Shown piece after piece: positions 1-6,195 of a DNA stretch of 7,465 bases. Location: assembly GCA_031260385.1 (NCBI GenBank), contig JAIRKB010000083.1:1-7465 (forward strand), in the 5' to 3' direction. Position numbers and translations under genes: made by a program. Source of the stretch: Propionibacteriaceae bacterium. Its GTDB lineage: Bacteria > Actinomycetota > Actinomycetes > Propionibacteriales > Propionibacteriaceae. Below the pieces are notes generated by a model. The model was not told where the DNA came from, ran no database searches, and saw only the letters and a program-made list of their open reading frames with translations. How positions within the stretch are numbered: position 1 is the stretch's first letter; every line of letters starts with the position of its first letter.

Positions 1-104
1 CCCCACACCCCCCCCGGTGCGCGGGGTTCGGCCGGGGGTGGGGTTTTTTTTGGGGTCTATGTTCGTGTGTGGTGGGTCCCACCCCCCCACCCCACACCCC
101 GCGG
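1..104. repeat. C/G homopolymer tract, low complexity
   Basis: Almost the whole stretch is built of C-runs and G-runs separated by one to eight bases. The 11-mer ccccacacccc occurs twice, at 1-11 and 90-100. G-tracts on the plus strand lie at 23-26, 34-38, 40-43 and 52-55. C-tracts at 78-80, 82-88, 90-93 and 97-100 have spacers of only 1, 1 and 3 bases, so the minus strand reads as a short-loop G-quadruplex motif. The G-block at 35-43 can also pair with the C-block at 85-93, and 67-76 can pair with 86-97 with a two-base bulge. No credible gene crosses it. Homopolymers of 7-8 bases are also prone to sequencing error, so exact run lengths are uncertain. Confidence 0.7.
8..51 (+). terminator. 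possible intrinsic terminator of a gene left of the window
   Basis: On the plus strand CCCCCGG (11-17) can pair with CCGGGGG (32-38) around a 14-base loop. Two further C-G pairs (8-9 with 40-41) lie beyond a mismatch. The stem is followed within a few bases by eight consecutive T (44-51). This is the geometry of a rho-independent terminator. It would end a rightward transcript entering from outside the window, and that gene cannot be seen. Because the area is a low-complexity C/G tract, the resemblance could be fortuitous. Confidence 0.35.
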
Positions 105-482
105 TCTTAAGCTTATCCATAGCTCTCTAGGACTACAGTCATTACAAGTCTTTACCGGTTGGCTTCCAGTTTGAACAATATGAGTACGGATAAGAGTCCA
201 AGCAGATACTAGGCTGATAAAAGTGAGACCCCGCTAGAATCCAAAGAGCCGGGTAAAACAACGAACCGCCACCCTGCGTCAAGTAATGCAAGGTACGGTT
301 CGTGGGGGTTGAGCTAAGGCTTAGCCCTGATCCACCGATTGCTCGCGTCGCGAGCGGTGCCAGATAGGTGTGATGGCAAGGCGACAACGTCGAAGGCAGG
401 CTGGACGCCTGTCGAGCGTTGTCAACGCCGCCAGCGCGCCTATCTGGCGCCGCGTAGCAGCGATGAATCGGTGGATCAGGGC
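105..482. other. gene-free structured region of atypical composition
   Basis: No convincing protein-coding gene is present. The only sizeable reading frame here on the minus strand (142-387, 81 codons) is rich in Ser, Tyr, Thr and Leu, has no recognisable domain, and crosses the hairpin structures, so I do not call it. The part from about 105 to 310 is visibly less GC-rich than the coding genes. I see no tRNA, rRNA, tmRNA or RNase P signature. The supported content is two secondary-structure elements, a terminator-like hairpin and a large inverted repeat, listed separately. The composition shift suggests either an unknown RNA or DNA element or the decayed remnant of an inserted sequence. Confidence 0.5.
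250..303 (-). terminator. candidate intrinsic terminator downstream of the DUF3040 gene
   Basis: An 8-bp perfect stem (ACGAACCG at 261-268 with CGGTTCGT at 296-303) is continued by a second 7-base helix (271-277 with 288-294, one C-A mismatch). A 10-base loop closes it. Read on the minus strand, the stem is followed immediately by TGTTTTA, a short U-run. Position and orientation fit termination of the leftward DUF3040 transcript, about 180 bases after its stop codon. The U-run is short, and high-GC actinobacteria often use weak or U-poor terminators. The helix itself is clear; the role is inferred. Confidence 0.45.
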
Positions 483-488
483 TTAGCT
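318..488. repeat. large imperfect inverted repeat abutting the DUF3040 stop codon
   Basis: Outer arms of 18 perfectly complementary bases (323-340 with 466-483) are extended outward by three more pairs after a single mismatch. A middle helix pairs 356-368 with 439-451 (13 bp including a G-U wobble). Inside are 383-389 with 417-423 (7 bp) and a terminal hairpin of 397-401 with 407-411. A local 7-bp hairpin, 341-347 with 349-355, sits in the left arm only. The TAA stop of the DUF3040 gene (485-483) lies inside the right arm. The whole could fold into one rod of about 170 bases. It may be a transcript-end stabiliser, a REP-like or MITE-like element, or a structured RNA. No flanking duplication was found by eye. 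Confidence 0.65.
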
Positions 489-854
489 TTGGCGATCCTG
501 CCAGCGTTGTTCGAGGCGGGACATAAAGGACTCACCGGAGGCAGCGACCGAGGTCTTTGAGAATGACCGAGTGGAAGAGTCTTTGGTCCAAATCGAGTAG
601 AGGAAGACGGCGGAGACGAGCATAGCGATGAAACCCAAGACTGAGACGACAACGGCTAAGGTGCCGGGGCCGAGGCCCATTCCGACGACCAATCCGACCA
701 ATCCCACTAGGAAACCGATCGCACCGCCGACAGCGGGAGCGAAGCCGACCCGACGCGGCGGTTGGGTGAACTTAGAAACCAACTTCGGATCTTGAGCAGT
801 CAGCGTAGCCTCGAGTTCAGCGAGCAACTTCCGTTCGGCTTCCGTAAGAGCCAT
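483..854 (-). CDS. DUF3040 family small membrane protein
   Basis: A 123-residue protein matching the actinobacterial DUF3040 layout. It has an amphipathic, acidic N-terminal segment (LTEAERKLLAELEATL, about 3-18) followed by a D-P-K motif (22-24). Two adjacent hydrophobic segments (about 41-62 and 64-88) can form a membrane hairpin with a Gly-rich turn. A polar tail ends in a basic stretch, SRLEQRWQDRQS. No function is established for the family; in many actinobacteria a member lies near the division gene mraZ, which is not seen here. The ATG at 854 follows AAGGAGG (859-865) at a short 4-base spacing. The gene is 78 bases downstream of tyrS in the same direction, and its stop codon lies within a large inverted repeat. 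It probably has its own promoter in the gap. Confidence 0.85.
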   Translation of the reverse strand: MALTEAERKLLAELEATLTAQDPKLVSKFTQPPRRVGFAPAVGGAIGFLVGLVGLVVGMGLGPGTLAVVVSVLGFIAMLVSAVFLYSIWTKDSSTRSFSKTSVAASGESFMSRLEQRWQDRQS

Positions 855-932
855 GACTCCTCCTTCCGGATTGGTCGACCAATAACTGGTCTACAACACG
901 ATTGTAGCGTCTCGATTGGTTGGCAAGCTATT
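855..932 (-). promoter_or_regulatory. intergenic promoter/operator region upstream of the DUF3040 gene
   Basis: The gap contains a perfect 14-base palindrome, ATTGGTCGACCAAT (870-883), and an inverted repeat CTACAA-5-TTGTAG (891-896 with 902-907). A further ATTGGT copy lies at 914-919. On the minus strand the second dyad covers TACAAT (906-901), a good -10 hexamer. TTGCCA stands upstream, but at only 14 bases, so the -35 is unsatisfactory. A second -10-like TAAAAT (935-930) overlaps the tyrS stop codon. The dyads between the -10 and the ribosome binding site would suit a repressor operator. The palindromes are visible; promoter activity and operator function are inferred. Confidence 0.35.
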
Positions 933-2183
933 TTATCCAACGCGAATTGCACCAACAGTTTTCCGGCCCCGCCGCACAACGATCACCGAACCAGCCAGCA
1001 AGTCGTCGGCAGTTAAGGCGCGCTCTAGGTCGGTGACCCGTTGGTTATTGAGGTAGGCACCACCTTCGGTGACGGCGCGCCGAGCGCCGGAACGGGAACC
1101 GAAGATCCCCGAATCGGCGAGGGCATCGAGAACGCTACGTTCACCGAGACCGGTCCAGGTGGCACTCGGCAGTTCGGCCGTGGCGGCGAGCAGGGTGTCG
1201 GCATCGAGGCTGGCGAGCTCGCCTTGCCCAAAGATCGCTTGGGCGGCGACGGTTGCCGCCTGGCGCTGGGCTGGGGAATGGACGAGATCGGTTAGGTCAT
1301 CGGCGAGGACCCGTTGAGCGGCCCGCAGATGGGGGGCTTCGGCACTCTGACGCTCTAGGTCCTCGATTTCATCCCGACTGCGCGTCGTAAAGACCCGCAA
1401 CAGGTGGCCGATCATCGAGTCTTCAGCGTTAAGGAAGAACTGATGGAAGGCATAAGGCGAAGTCATCGCCGGATCGAGCCAAATCGCCCCCGACGCCGTC
1501 TTGCCATACTTCTCACCATCGGCTTTCGTGATCAGTGGGGTCGCCAAGGCGTGAACGCGGCTACCGGTGGCACGCCGAATCAACTCCACTCCAGCAGTGA
1601 TATTCCCCCACTGATCGGAACCACCATGTTGAAGAGTCGCCCCATACCGACGATGTAACTCCAAGTAGTCGAGGGATTGGAGCAGAACATAGGAAAACTC
1701 GGTGTAGGAGATCCCCGACTCCAGGCGAGCCCTAACGACCTCGCGATCAAGCATCCGATTGATGGGGAAGTGCTTACCAATATCGCGGAGGAAATCTAGG
1801 GTGCTGAGGCCGACCGTCCAGTCATAGTTATTAACCATGACGGCGCCGTTGATCCCCTCAAAGGAAACGTAACCCTCAACCTGTTCCCGGATTCGTTCCA
1901 CCCAGGAGTGGACTAGCTCTAGGGGATTGAGATTCCGCTCCGATGACTGCCGCGGATCGCCGATCAGCCCGGTCGATCCCCCAACCAGCAGGATCGGACG
2001 ATGCCCAGCCTCCTGGAGGCGGCGCGCCAAGATCAACTGCAAGAGGTTACCCATGTGGAGACTCGGCGCCGTGGGGTCAAAACCGATATAAAAGGTGATC
2101 GGCTCACCGTCCAAGGCAGTAGCGAGGTTTTCCGTGCTATGGGCGATCAGGCCCCGCCAGGTCAGGTCAGCGAACAAACTCAT
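933..2183 (-). CDS. tyrS: tyrosyl-tRNA synthetase
   Basis: Cytoplasmic class I aminoacyl-tRNA synthetase that activates tyrosine with ATP and charges tRNA-Tyr. The 416-residue length is normal for bacterial TyrRS. The Rossmann catalytic domain carries the tyrosine pocket start FYIGFDPTAPSLHMGN (31-46), including the HIGH-type motif as HMGN. It also carries the conserved QHGGSDQWGN (185-194) and the KMSKS-type loop as KYGKT (225-229). The C-terminal region from about 352 to 412 is an S4-like RNA-binding domain (SRSGARRAVTEGG, then YLNNQRV). The ATG at 2183 is 9 bases after the stop codon of the upstream transporter gene, and AGGA of the ribosome binding site overlaps that stop. Translational coupling is therefore likely. 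No T-box is expected or seen because the gene sits inside an operon. Confidence 0.97.
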   Translation of the reverse strand: MSLFADLTWRGLIAHSTENLATALDGEPITFYIGFDPTAPSLHMGNLLQLILARRLQEAGHRPILLVGGSTGLIGDPRQSSERNLNPLELVHSWVERIREQVEGYVSFEGINGAVMVNNYDWTVGLSTLDFLRDIGKHFPINRMLDREVVRARLESGISYTEFSYVLLQSLDYLELHRRYGATLQHGGSDQWGNITAGVELIRRATGSRVHALATPLITKADGEKYGKTASGAIWLDPAMTSPYAFHQFFLNAEDSMIGHLLRVFTTRSRDEIEDLERQSAEAPHLRAAQRVLADDLTDLVHSPAQRQAATVAAQAIFGQGELASLDADTLLAATAELPSATWTGLGERSVLDALADSGIFGSRSGARRAVTEGGAYLNNQRVTDLERALTADDLLAGSVIVVRRGRKTVGAIRVG

Positions 2184-2192
2184 CAGGCCATC

Positions 2193-3164
2193 CTAGCGGC
2201 TCGTATCCTCGCGAATCGCATCCTCAAGATCGTCTTCATTGGTGTCTGGCTCAACATAGATCGCCTTAACGATGGGACTAGCCGCTCGTACGGCAGCCTC
2301 AGCGGCGTCGATGACATCGGACAGCTCGCCAGCGCGAAGCTCAGGGTCAACGCAGACCTTGACCGCTACCATAACCTCGTCGGGGCCGAAATGAACCGTC
2401 TTCATGTAGATGATCCGCTTGATCCCCGGCGTGGCTTCGAAGGCGGCGGTGATCTTAGCGATCTCCTCCTCGGAGGCGGACTCCCCGATCAACATCGACT
2501 TCGTTTCGATCGCCAAGATGATCGCAATTGCCACCAGTAGTAGACCGATCGCCGCCGTGCCAGCGGCATCCCAGTAGCCAGACCCGGTCAACAAGGTCAT
2601 CCCGACGCCGACCAGAGCGAAGACCAAACCAGTCAGCGCCCCCAGGTCTTCAAGCAGAATGACGGGCAGTTCGGGGGCTTTCGAGGACCGGATGAAGCGG
2701 AATAAACTGGCGTTGCCCTTGACGGCTCGGGTCTCGCGGATAGCCGTACGTAAACTCAAAGACTCAGCGATGATCGCTCCCACCAGGACCGCCACCGGCA
2801 CCCACCACCAAGCGGAGGTCAGTAAAGCGTTCGGATGACCCTCGCGGACCTCCTTGAACTTGTTGAAGGCCTCGTAACAGGCGAACAGCCCTCCCATCGA
2901 AAACAGAATGATGGCGACCAGGAAAGCCGAGATATAGCGGTCACGCCCGTAACCGAAAGGATGGGCGGTTGTCGGGCGCTTCTTGGCCGCCTTCCCACCG
3001 AGTAGGAGCAGGATCTGGTTGGCGGAATCGGCCACCGAGTGCACCGCCTCGGCCAGCATTGAAGCGGCCCCCGTTAGCAGCCAGGCAACCAGTTTCAGAA
3101 TGGCGATCGAGATATTGGCCACCATCGCCGCTAAAACGGCCTTGACCCCACTATTTTGACTCAC
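2193..3164 (-). CDS. cation diffusion facilitator (CDF) family transporter
   Basis: A 323-residue inner-membrane protein of the CDF family, which exports divalent cations such as zinc, cobalt or iron in exchange for protons. Hydrophobic segments lie at about 10-32, 35-56, 78-98, 118-138, 168-194 and 198-219. They are followed by a soluble C-terminal domain (about 230-305) of the usual ferredoxin-like metal-sensing type. TM2 contains HSVAD (His42, Asp46), the metal-site motif. The loop motif HPFGYGRDRY (68-77) is characteristic. TM5 has an ED pair (172-173) where many CDFs have HxxxD, as in the SLC30A9/ZnT9-like branch. The GTG start at 3164 lies 4 bases after the argH stop. The ribosome binding site is weak, consistent with coupling to argH. 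The metal substrate cannot be predicted from sequence. Confidence 0.92.
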   Translation of the reverse strand: MSQNSGVKAVLAAMVANISIAILKLVAWLLTGAASMLAEAVHSVADSANQILLLLGGKAAKKRPTTAHPFGYGRDRYISAFLVAIILFSMGGLFACYEAFNKFKEVREGHPNALLTSAWWWVPVAVLVGAIIAESLSLRTAIRETRAVKGNASLFRFIRSSKAPELPVILLEDLGALTGLVFALVGVGMTLLTGSGYWDAAGTAAIGLLLVAIAIILAIETKSMLIGESASEEEIAKITAAFEATPGIKRIIYMKTVHFGPDEVMVAVKVCVDPELRAGELSDVIDAAEAAVRAASPIVKAIYVEPDTNEDDLEDAIREDTSR

Positions 3165-3168
3165 CGGT

Positions 3169-4566
3169 CTATTCTGGCACTGCTAGTCCGCTGGCTAGGC
3201 GCAATTCTGCTAATTGTTCCGTGACGCGGGACTGGGCGGTGCCGCCACGACCGTCGCGGGCGGCAATCGCTCCGGAAACGGCCAAGACAGCGCGGACCGC
3301 CGGTTTGAGGTGGTCGGAGATGGCGGCTAGGTCGGTGTCAGTTAACTGATCTAGTTCGATCCCTTTGACCTCACAGAAACGTACGGCTTGACCGGCGATC
3401 TCGTGGGCCTGGGCGAAGGGGACTTGGGCGCGCACTAACCAATCGGCTAGGTCGGTCGCCAAGGCAAAACCGGCACTGGCTTGACTGGCCATTCGGGCGC
3501 TATCGAACTGTAGGGTCGCCACCAGACCAGACATCGCCGGGAGCAGGATCGCTAGTTGGTCTAGCGAGTCGAAGATCGGCTCCTTGTCCTCCTGGAGGTC
3601 GCGGTTATAGGCCAGTGGGAGGCCCTTGAGGGTGGTCAGCAGGCCGGCGAGGTTGCCGATTAGGCGTCCGGCCTTGCCGCGGGCTAGTTCGGCGACATCG
3701 GGGTTCTTCTTTTGGGGCATGATCGACGACCCGGTGGACCAGGCGTCATCGAGGCGGGCGAAGCCGACCTCGGGGGTGCACCAGAAGATGATGTCTTCTG
3801 CCAAGCGCGATAGATCGACCGCGATCTGGGCGGTGACATAGGCGGCTTCGGCGACCAGGTCGCGGGCAGCCGTACCATCGATCGAGTTCGGCACCGAGTC
3901 GGCGAAACCGAGGTCGTGGGCGACGGCGACCGGATCGAGACCCAGGGTCGTGCCGCCGAGGGCGGCCGACCCGTAAGGCGAGAGGTTGAGGCGAGACTGG
4001 AGGTTAGCGAGGCGATCAAGGTCACGGACTAGGGGCCAGGCGTGAGCGAGGAGATGGTGACTGAGCAGTATCGGCTGGGCGGCTTGCATGTGGGTGCGCC
4101 CGGGCATCGCCACGCCCAGATGGCTTTCGGCTTGGTCGGCGAGGGCGCCAATCAGGGCGCGGATCGCCGTCTGGAGGTGGGCCGTCTCCTCGCGGAGGTA
4201 GATCCGGATTAGGGTGGCGATCTGGTCATTTCTTGACCGCCCGGCCCGCAACCGTCCAGCTAGGTCGGCTCCCAGAATCTCGACTAGCCCGCGCTCGAGG
4301 GCACCATGAACATCCTCGTCGGAGGCGATCGGTTGGAACTGACCATTGTTAACGAGTTCGGCTAGCTGATCGATCCCGGCGACCAACCCTTCGTACTGAG
4401 CGCTCGTCAGCAAACCAGCGCGCAGTAGGGCTTGGGCGTGGGCCCGCGAGCCCCGCAGATCGAGGCGTGCCAAGCGGAAGTCGAACTGGGTCGACTGGCT
4501 GAGCGCGAACATCACCTCGGAAGGATCGGCCTCGAATCGACCGCCCCACAGGACACCTTGGGTCAT
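3169..4566 (-). CDS. argH: argininosuccinate lyase
   Basis: Catalyses the last step of arginine biosynthesis, splitting argininosuccinate into arginine and fumarate, as a cytoplasmic homotetramer of the fumarase/aspartase superfamily. The 465-residue length is typical. Visible motifs are WGGRF near the N-terminus (7-11), AGRSRNDQ (108-115), GRTHMQAAQP (156-165) with the conserved His159, and the superfamily signature GSSIMPQKKNPD (279-290). The first serine of that signature (Ser280) corresponds to the catalytic serine of the family. The ATG at 4566 overlaps the argR stop in an ATGA arrangement, with GAGGAG four bases upstream. argG, usually its upstream neighbour in actinobacterial arg clusters, is not here. 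No defect is seen in the active-site motifs. Confidence 0.98.
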   Translation of the reverse strand: MTQGVLWGGRFEADPSEVMFALSQSTQFDFRLARLDLRGSRAHAQALLRAGLLTSAQYEGLVAGIDQLAELVNNGQFQPIASDEDVHGALERGLVEILGADLAGRLRAGRSRNDQIATLIRIYLREETAHLQTAIRALIGALADQAESHLGVAMPGRTHMQAAQPILLSHHLLAHAWPLVRDLDRLANLQSRLNLSPYGSAALGGTTLGLDPVAVAHDLGFADSVPNSIDGTAARDLVAEAAYVTAQIAVDLSRLAEDIIFWCTPEVGFARLDDAWSTGSSIMPQKKNPDVAELARGKAGRLIGNLAGLLTTLKGLPLAYNRDLQEDKEPIFDSLDQLAILLPAMSGLVATLQFDSARMASQASAGFALATDLADWLVRAQVPFAQAHEIAGQAVRFCEVKGIELDQLTDTDLAAISDHLKPAVRAVLAVSGAIAARDGRGGTAQSRVTEQLAELRLASGLAVPE

Positions 4567-5045
4567 GATTCTCCTCGACCGGCCGCAAATGAAAGTAGCT
4601 GGGCGGCCACTCGCTGGCCGGTCGGATCGTCGCGGGTGACGACAATGACCGTATCATCACCAGCCACACAACCGAGCACGCCATCCCAGTCCGCCCGATC
4701 AAGCCCGGTCGCGAAATACTGGGCGCCACCTGGTGGGGTGTGGACGACAACCAGGTTGCCACTGGCTTCGGCGCCAACCAGCATGTCGGTACACAGCCGA
4801 TCAAGGGTCGCCCCCGGGATGCCGGTCTCATCGGAGAGAGCGTAAACCAGGCCACCTTCGGCACTGCGAATCCTAATCGCCCCGATATCAGCGAGGTCTT
4901 TGGACAAGGTCGGCTGGGTGACGGCCATGCCTTGCTCGGCTAGCATCGTGCGCAACTGGGTTTGGGAGGTCACCAGGCCGCGCCCAATCAGATCGGAGAT
5001 CGCCGCTTGGCGTCGGGTGCGCGAGATTGTCGGTTGCTCAGTCAT
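4563..5045 (-). CDS. argR: arginine repressor
   Basis: Arginine-responsive DNA-binding regulator. In the family it forms hexamers and binds ARG boxes in arg promoters when arginine is bound. The 160-residue protein has the N-terminal winged helix-turn-helix (about 8-72), with TSQTQL (26-31) and the recognition-helix segment QPTLSKDL (44-51). The C-terminal oligomerisation and arginine-binding domain (about 80-155) contains GCVAGDDTVIVV (125-136), whose GDDT holds the acidic arginine contacts. The ATG at 5045 lies within the end of argD (8-base overlap). GGAGG at 5056-5052, six bases upstream, supports this start. Being co-transcribed with the biosynthetic genes implies autoregulation through the operon promoter, which lies outside the window. 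Confidence 0.96.
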   Translation of the reverse strand: MTEQPTISRTRRQAAISDLIGRGLVTSQTQLRTMLAEQGMAVTQPTLSKDLADIGAIRIRSAEGGLVYALSDETGIPGATLDRLCTDMLVGAEASGNLVVVHTPPGGAQYFATGLDRADWDGVLGCVAGDDTVIVVTRDDPTGQRVAAQLLSFAAGRGES

Positions 5046-6195
5046 TTCTCGCCTCCTGGAGTAGGTGGCCCCAGTCGGCCAGCAGTGGGCGGACCTGGTC
5101 GGGGGTCAAGATTAAGGGTGGTACAAACCGCAAGATGTTCTCGCGGGGGGCATTAAGAATATAGCCATGAGTAAGGGCTGACTTGACTAAGGCGGGGGCG
5201 ATTGGGTCGGTCAGTTGGACCCCGATCATCAGCCCTCGCCCGCGAACCTCGGCGACGCCGGGGAGTTGGGCTAGTTTGGTCCTTAGCCAATCGCCGACCT
5301 GATTGACGTTGTCAAGCAGGGGGGCGAGCTGGTCGATCACCGTCAAGGCAACCCGGCAGGCCAGGGGGTTACCACCGAAGGTGGAACCGTGGAGGCCCGG
5401 GGTGAGCAGCTCTGCGGCCCGACCCGTCGCCAAGACGGCACCAATCGGGAAGCCATTGCCGAGGGCTTTCGCTAGGGTCATGAGGTCGGGTTGGATCCCT
5501 TCGCTGGTGTGGGCGAACCAGTCGCCGGTGCGTCCCATCCCGGTTTGGATCTCGTCGAGCCACAACAAGGCACCTTGGTGGTCGGCAATGGCGCGGGCTT
5601 TGGCTAGGTAACCACTGGGAGGTACGAGCACGCCGGACTCCCCTTGGATCGGTTCTAACAGGATCGCGGCGGTCTGATTATCGACCGCGGCTTCGAGAGC
5701 GTCCGCGTCACCGTACGGCACCCAGACCACCTCACCGGGCAGGGGTTCAAAAGGCGCCCGGTATTTCTCGGTCGAAGTGCAAGCCAAGGCCCCCATCGTC
5801 CGACCGTGGAAAGAGCCCTCGGCGGCGACGATCTTCGTCCGCCCGGTCAGGCGGGTGATCTTAAAGGCGGCTTCGTTGGCCTCCGTACCAGAGTTCGTGA
5901 AGAAGACGCGGGCGGGTTGACCGAACAGGCTCGACAACCGTTCCGCCAACTCAACTTGGGGTGGGGTGGCGAAAAAGTTGGAGACCTGCCCAAGTGTCGC
6001 CGCCTGGTCGGTCAAGGCGGCGGTCACTGCCGGGTGGGCATGACCCAACCCGACGACTGCGATCCCGGCCAATAGGTCGAGGTAGCGTTGCCCCTGGTCA
6101 TCCCAGAGGTAGACCCCTTCACCCCGGGTCATGACCAAGGCCGGGGTCCCGAAGGTCTTCATCATCACAGCGCCATAGCGCTCTTGCCAACTCAT
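5038..6195 (-). CDS. argD: acetylornithine aminotransferase
   Basis: PLP-dependent class III aminotransferase that converts N-acetylglutamate 5-semialdehyde to N2-acetylornithine with glutamate as amino donor. The same family can also serve the succinyl-diaminopimelate step of lysine synthesis in some bacteria. The 385 residues are a normal length. Motifs seen are the phosphate-binding NSGTEANE (101-108), SFHGRT (128-133), EPIQGE (181-186), LDEIQTGMGRTG (213-224) with the PLP-ring aspartate Asp214, and AKALGNG (242-248) with the Schiff-base Lys243. HGSTFGGNPLA follows further on. The ATG at 6195 shares an ATGA overlap with the argB stop. The 3' end overlaps argR directly, whereas argF often intervenes in related clusters. 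Confidence 0.96.
   Translation of the reverse strand: MSWQERYGAVMMKTFGTPALVMTRGEGVYLWDDQGQRYLDLLAGIAVVGLGHAHPAVTAALTDQAATLGQVSNFFATPPQVELAERLSSLFGQPARVFFTNSGTEANEAAFKITRLTGRTKIVAAEGSFHGRTMGALACTSTEKYRAPFEPLPGEVVWVPYGDADALEAAVDNQTAAILLEPIQGESGVLVPPSGYLAKARAIADHQGALLWLDEIQTGMGRTGDWFAHTSEGIQPDLMTLAKALGNGFPIGAVLATGRAAELLTPGLHGSTFGGNPLACRVALTVIDQLAPLLDNVNQVGDWLRTKLAQLPGVAEVRGRGLMIGVQLTDPIAPALVKSALTHGYILNAPRENILRFVPPLILTPDQVRPLLADWGHLLQEARND

Noticed and set aside
246..335. Possible group II intron 3' end: GTACGGTTC followed by GTGGGGG resembles the 3' strand of domain V, and a GTGCG is present at 17-21.
   Set aside because: The 5' strand needed to pair with GTACGGTTC is not there. GAACCG pairs only six bases and lacks the AGC triad, the hairpin has no GNRA loop, and no reverse transcriptase or other intron domains are visible.
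142..387. Minus-strand 81-codon reading frame.
   Set aside because: It has a low-complexity Ser/Tyr/Thr-rich composition, no domain, no convincing ribosome binding site, and runs through hairpin DNA. Probably a chance frame.
1..482. tRNA, rRNA or tmRNA in the gene-free end, since actinobacterial tyrS is sometimes followed by an rRNA operon.
   Set aside because: No 16S start, T-loop consensus or acceptor-stem pairing was found on either strand in this stretch.
339..560. Plus-strand 73-codon reading frame across the inverted repeat.
   Set aside because: It covers both arms of the palindrome and the antisense of the DUF3040 3' end; no protein-like features.
2001..2540. Plus-strand 179-codon reading frame.
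   Set aside because: It is antisense to the 5' end of tyrS and the 3' part of the CDF gene, both of which have clear family motifs, so it is a shadow frame of GC-rich coding DNA.
4349..4864. Minus-strand 171-codon frame overlapping argR and argH.
   Set aside because: It is in another frame of two well-identified genes, and its Pro/Arg/Ser-rich translation is typical of an out-of-frame shadow.
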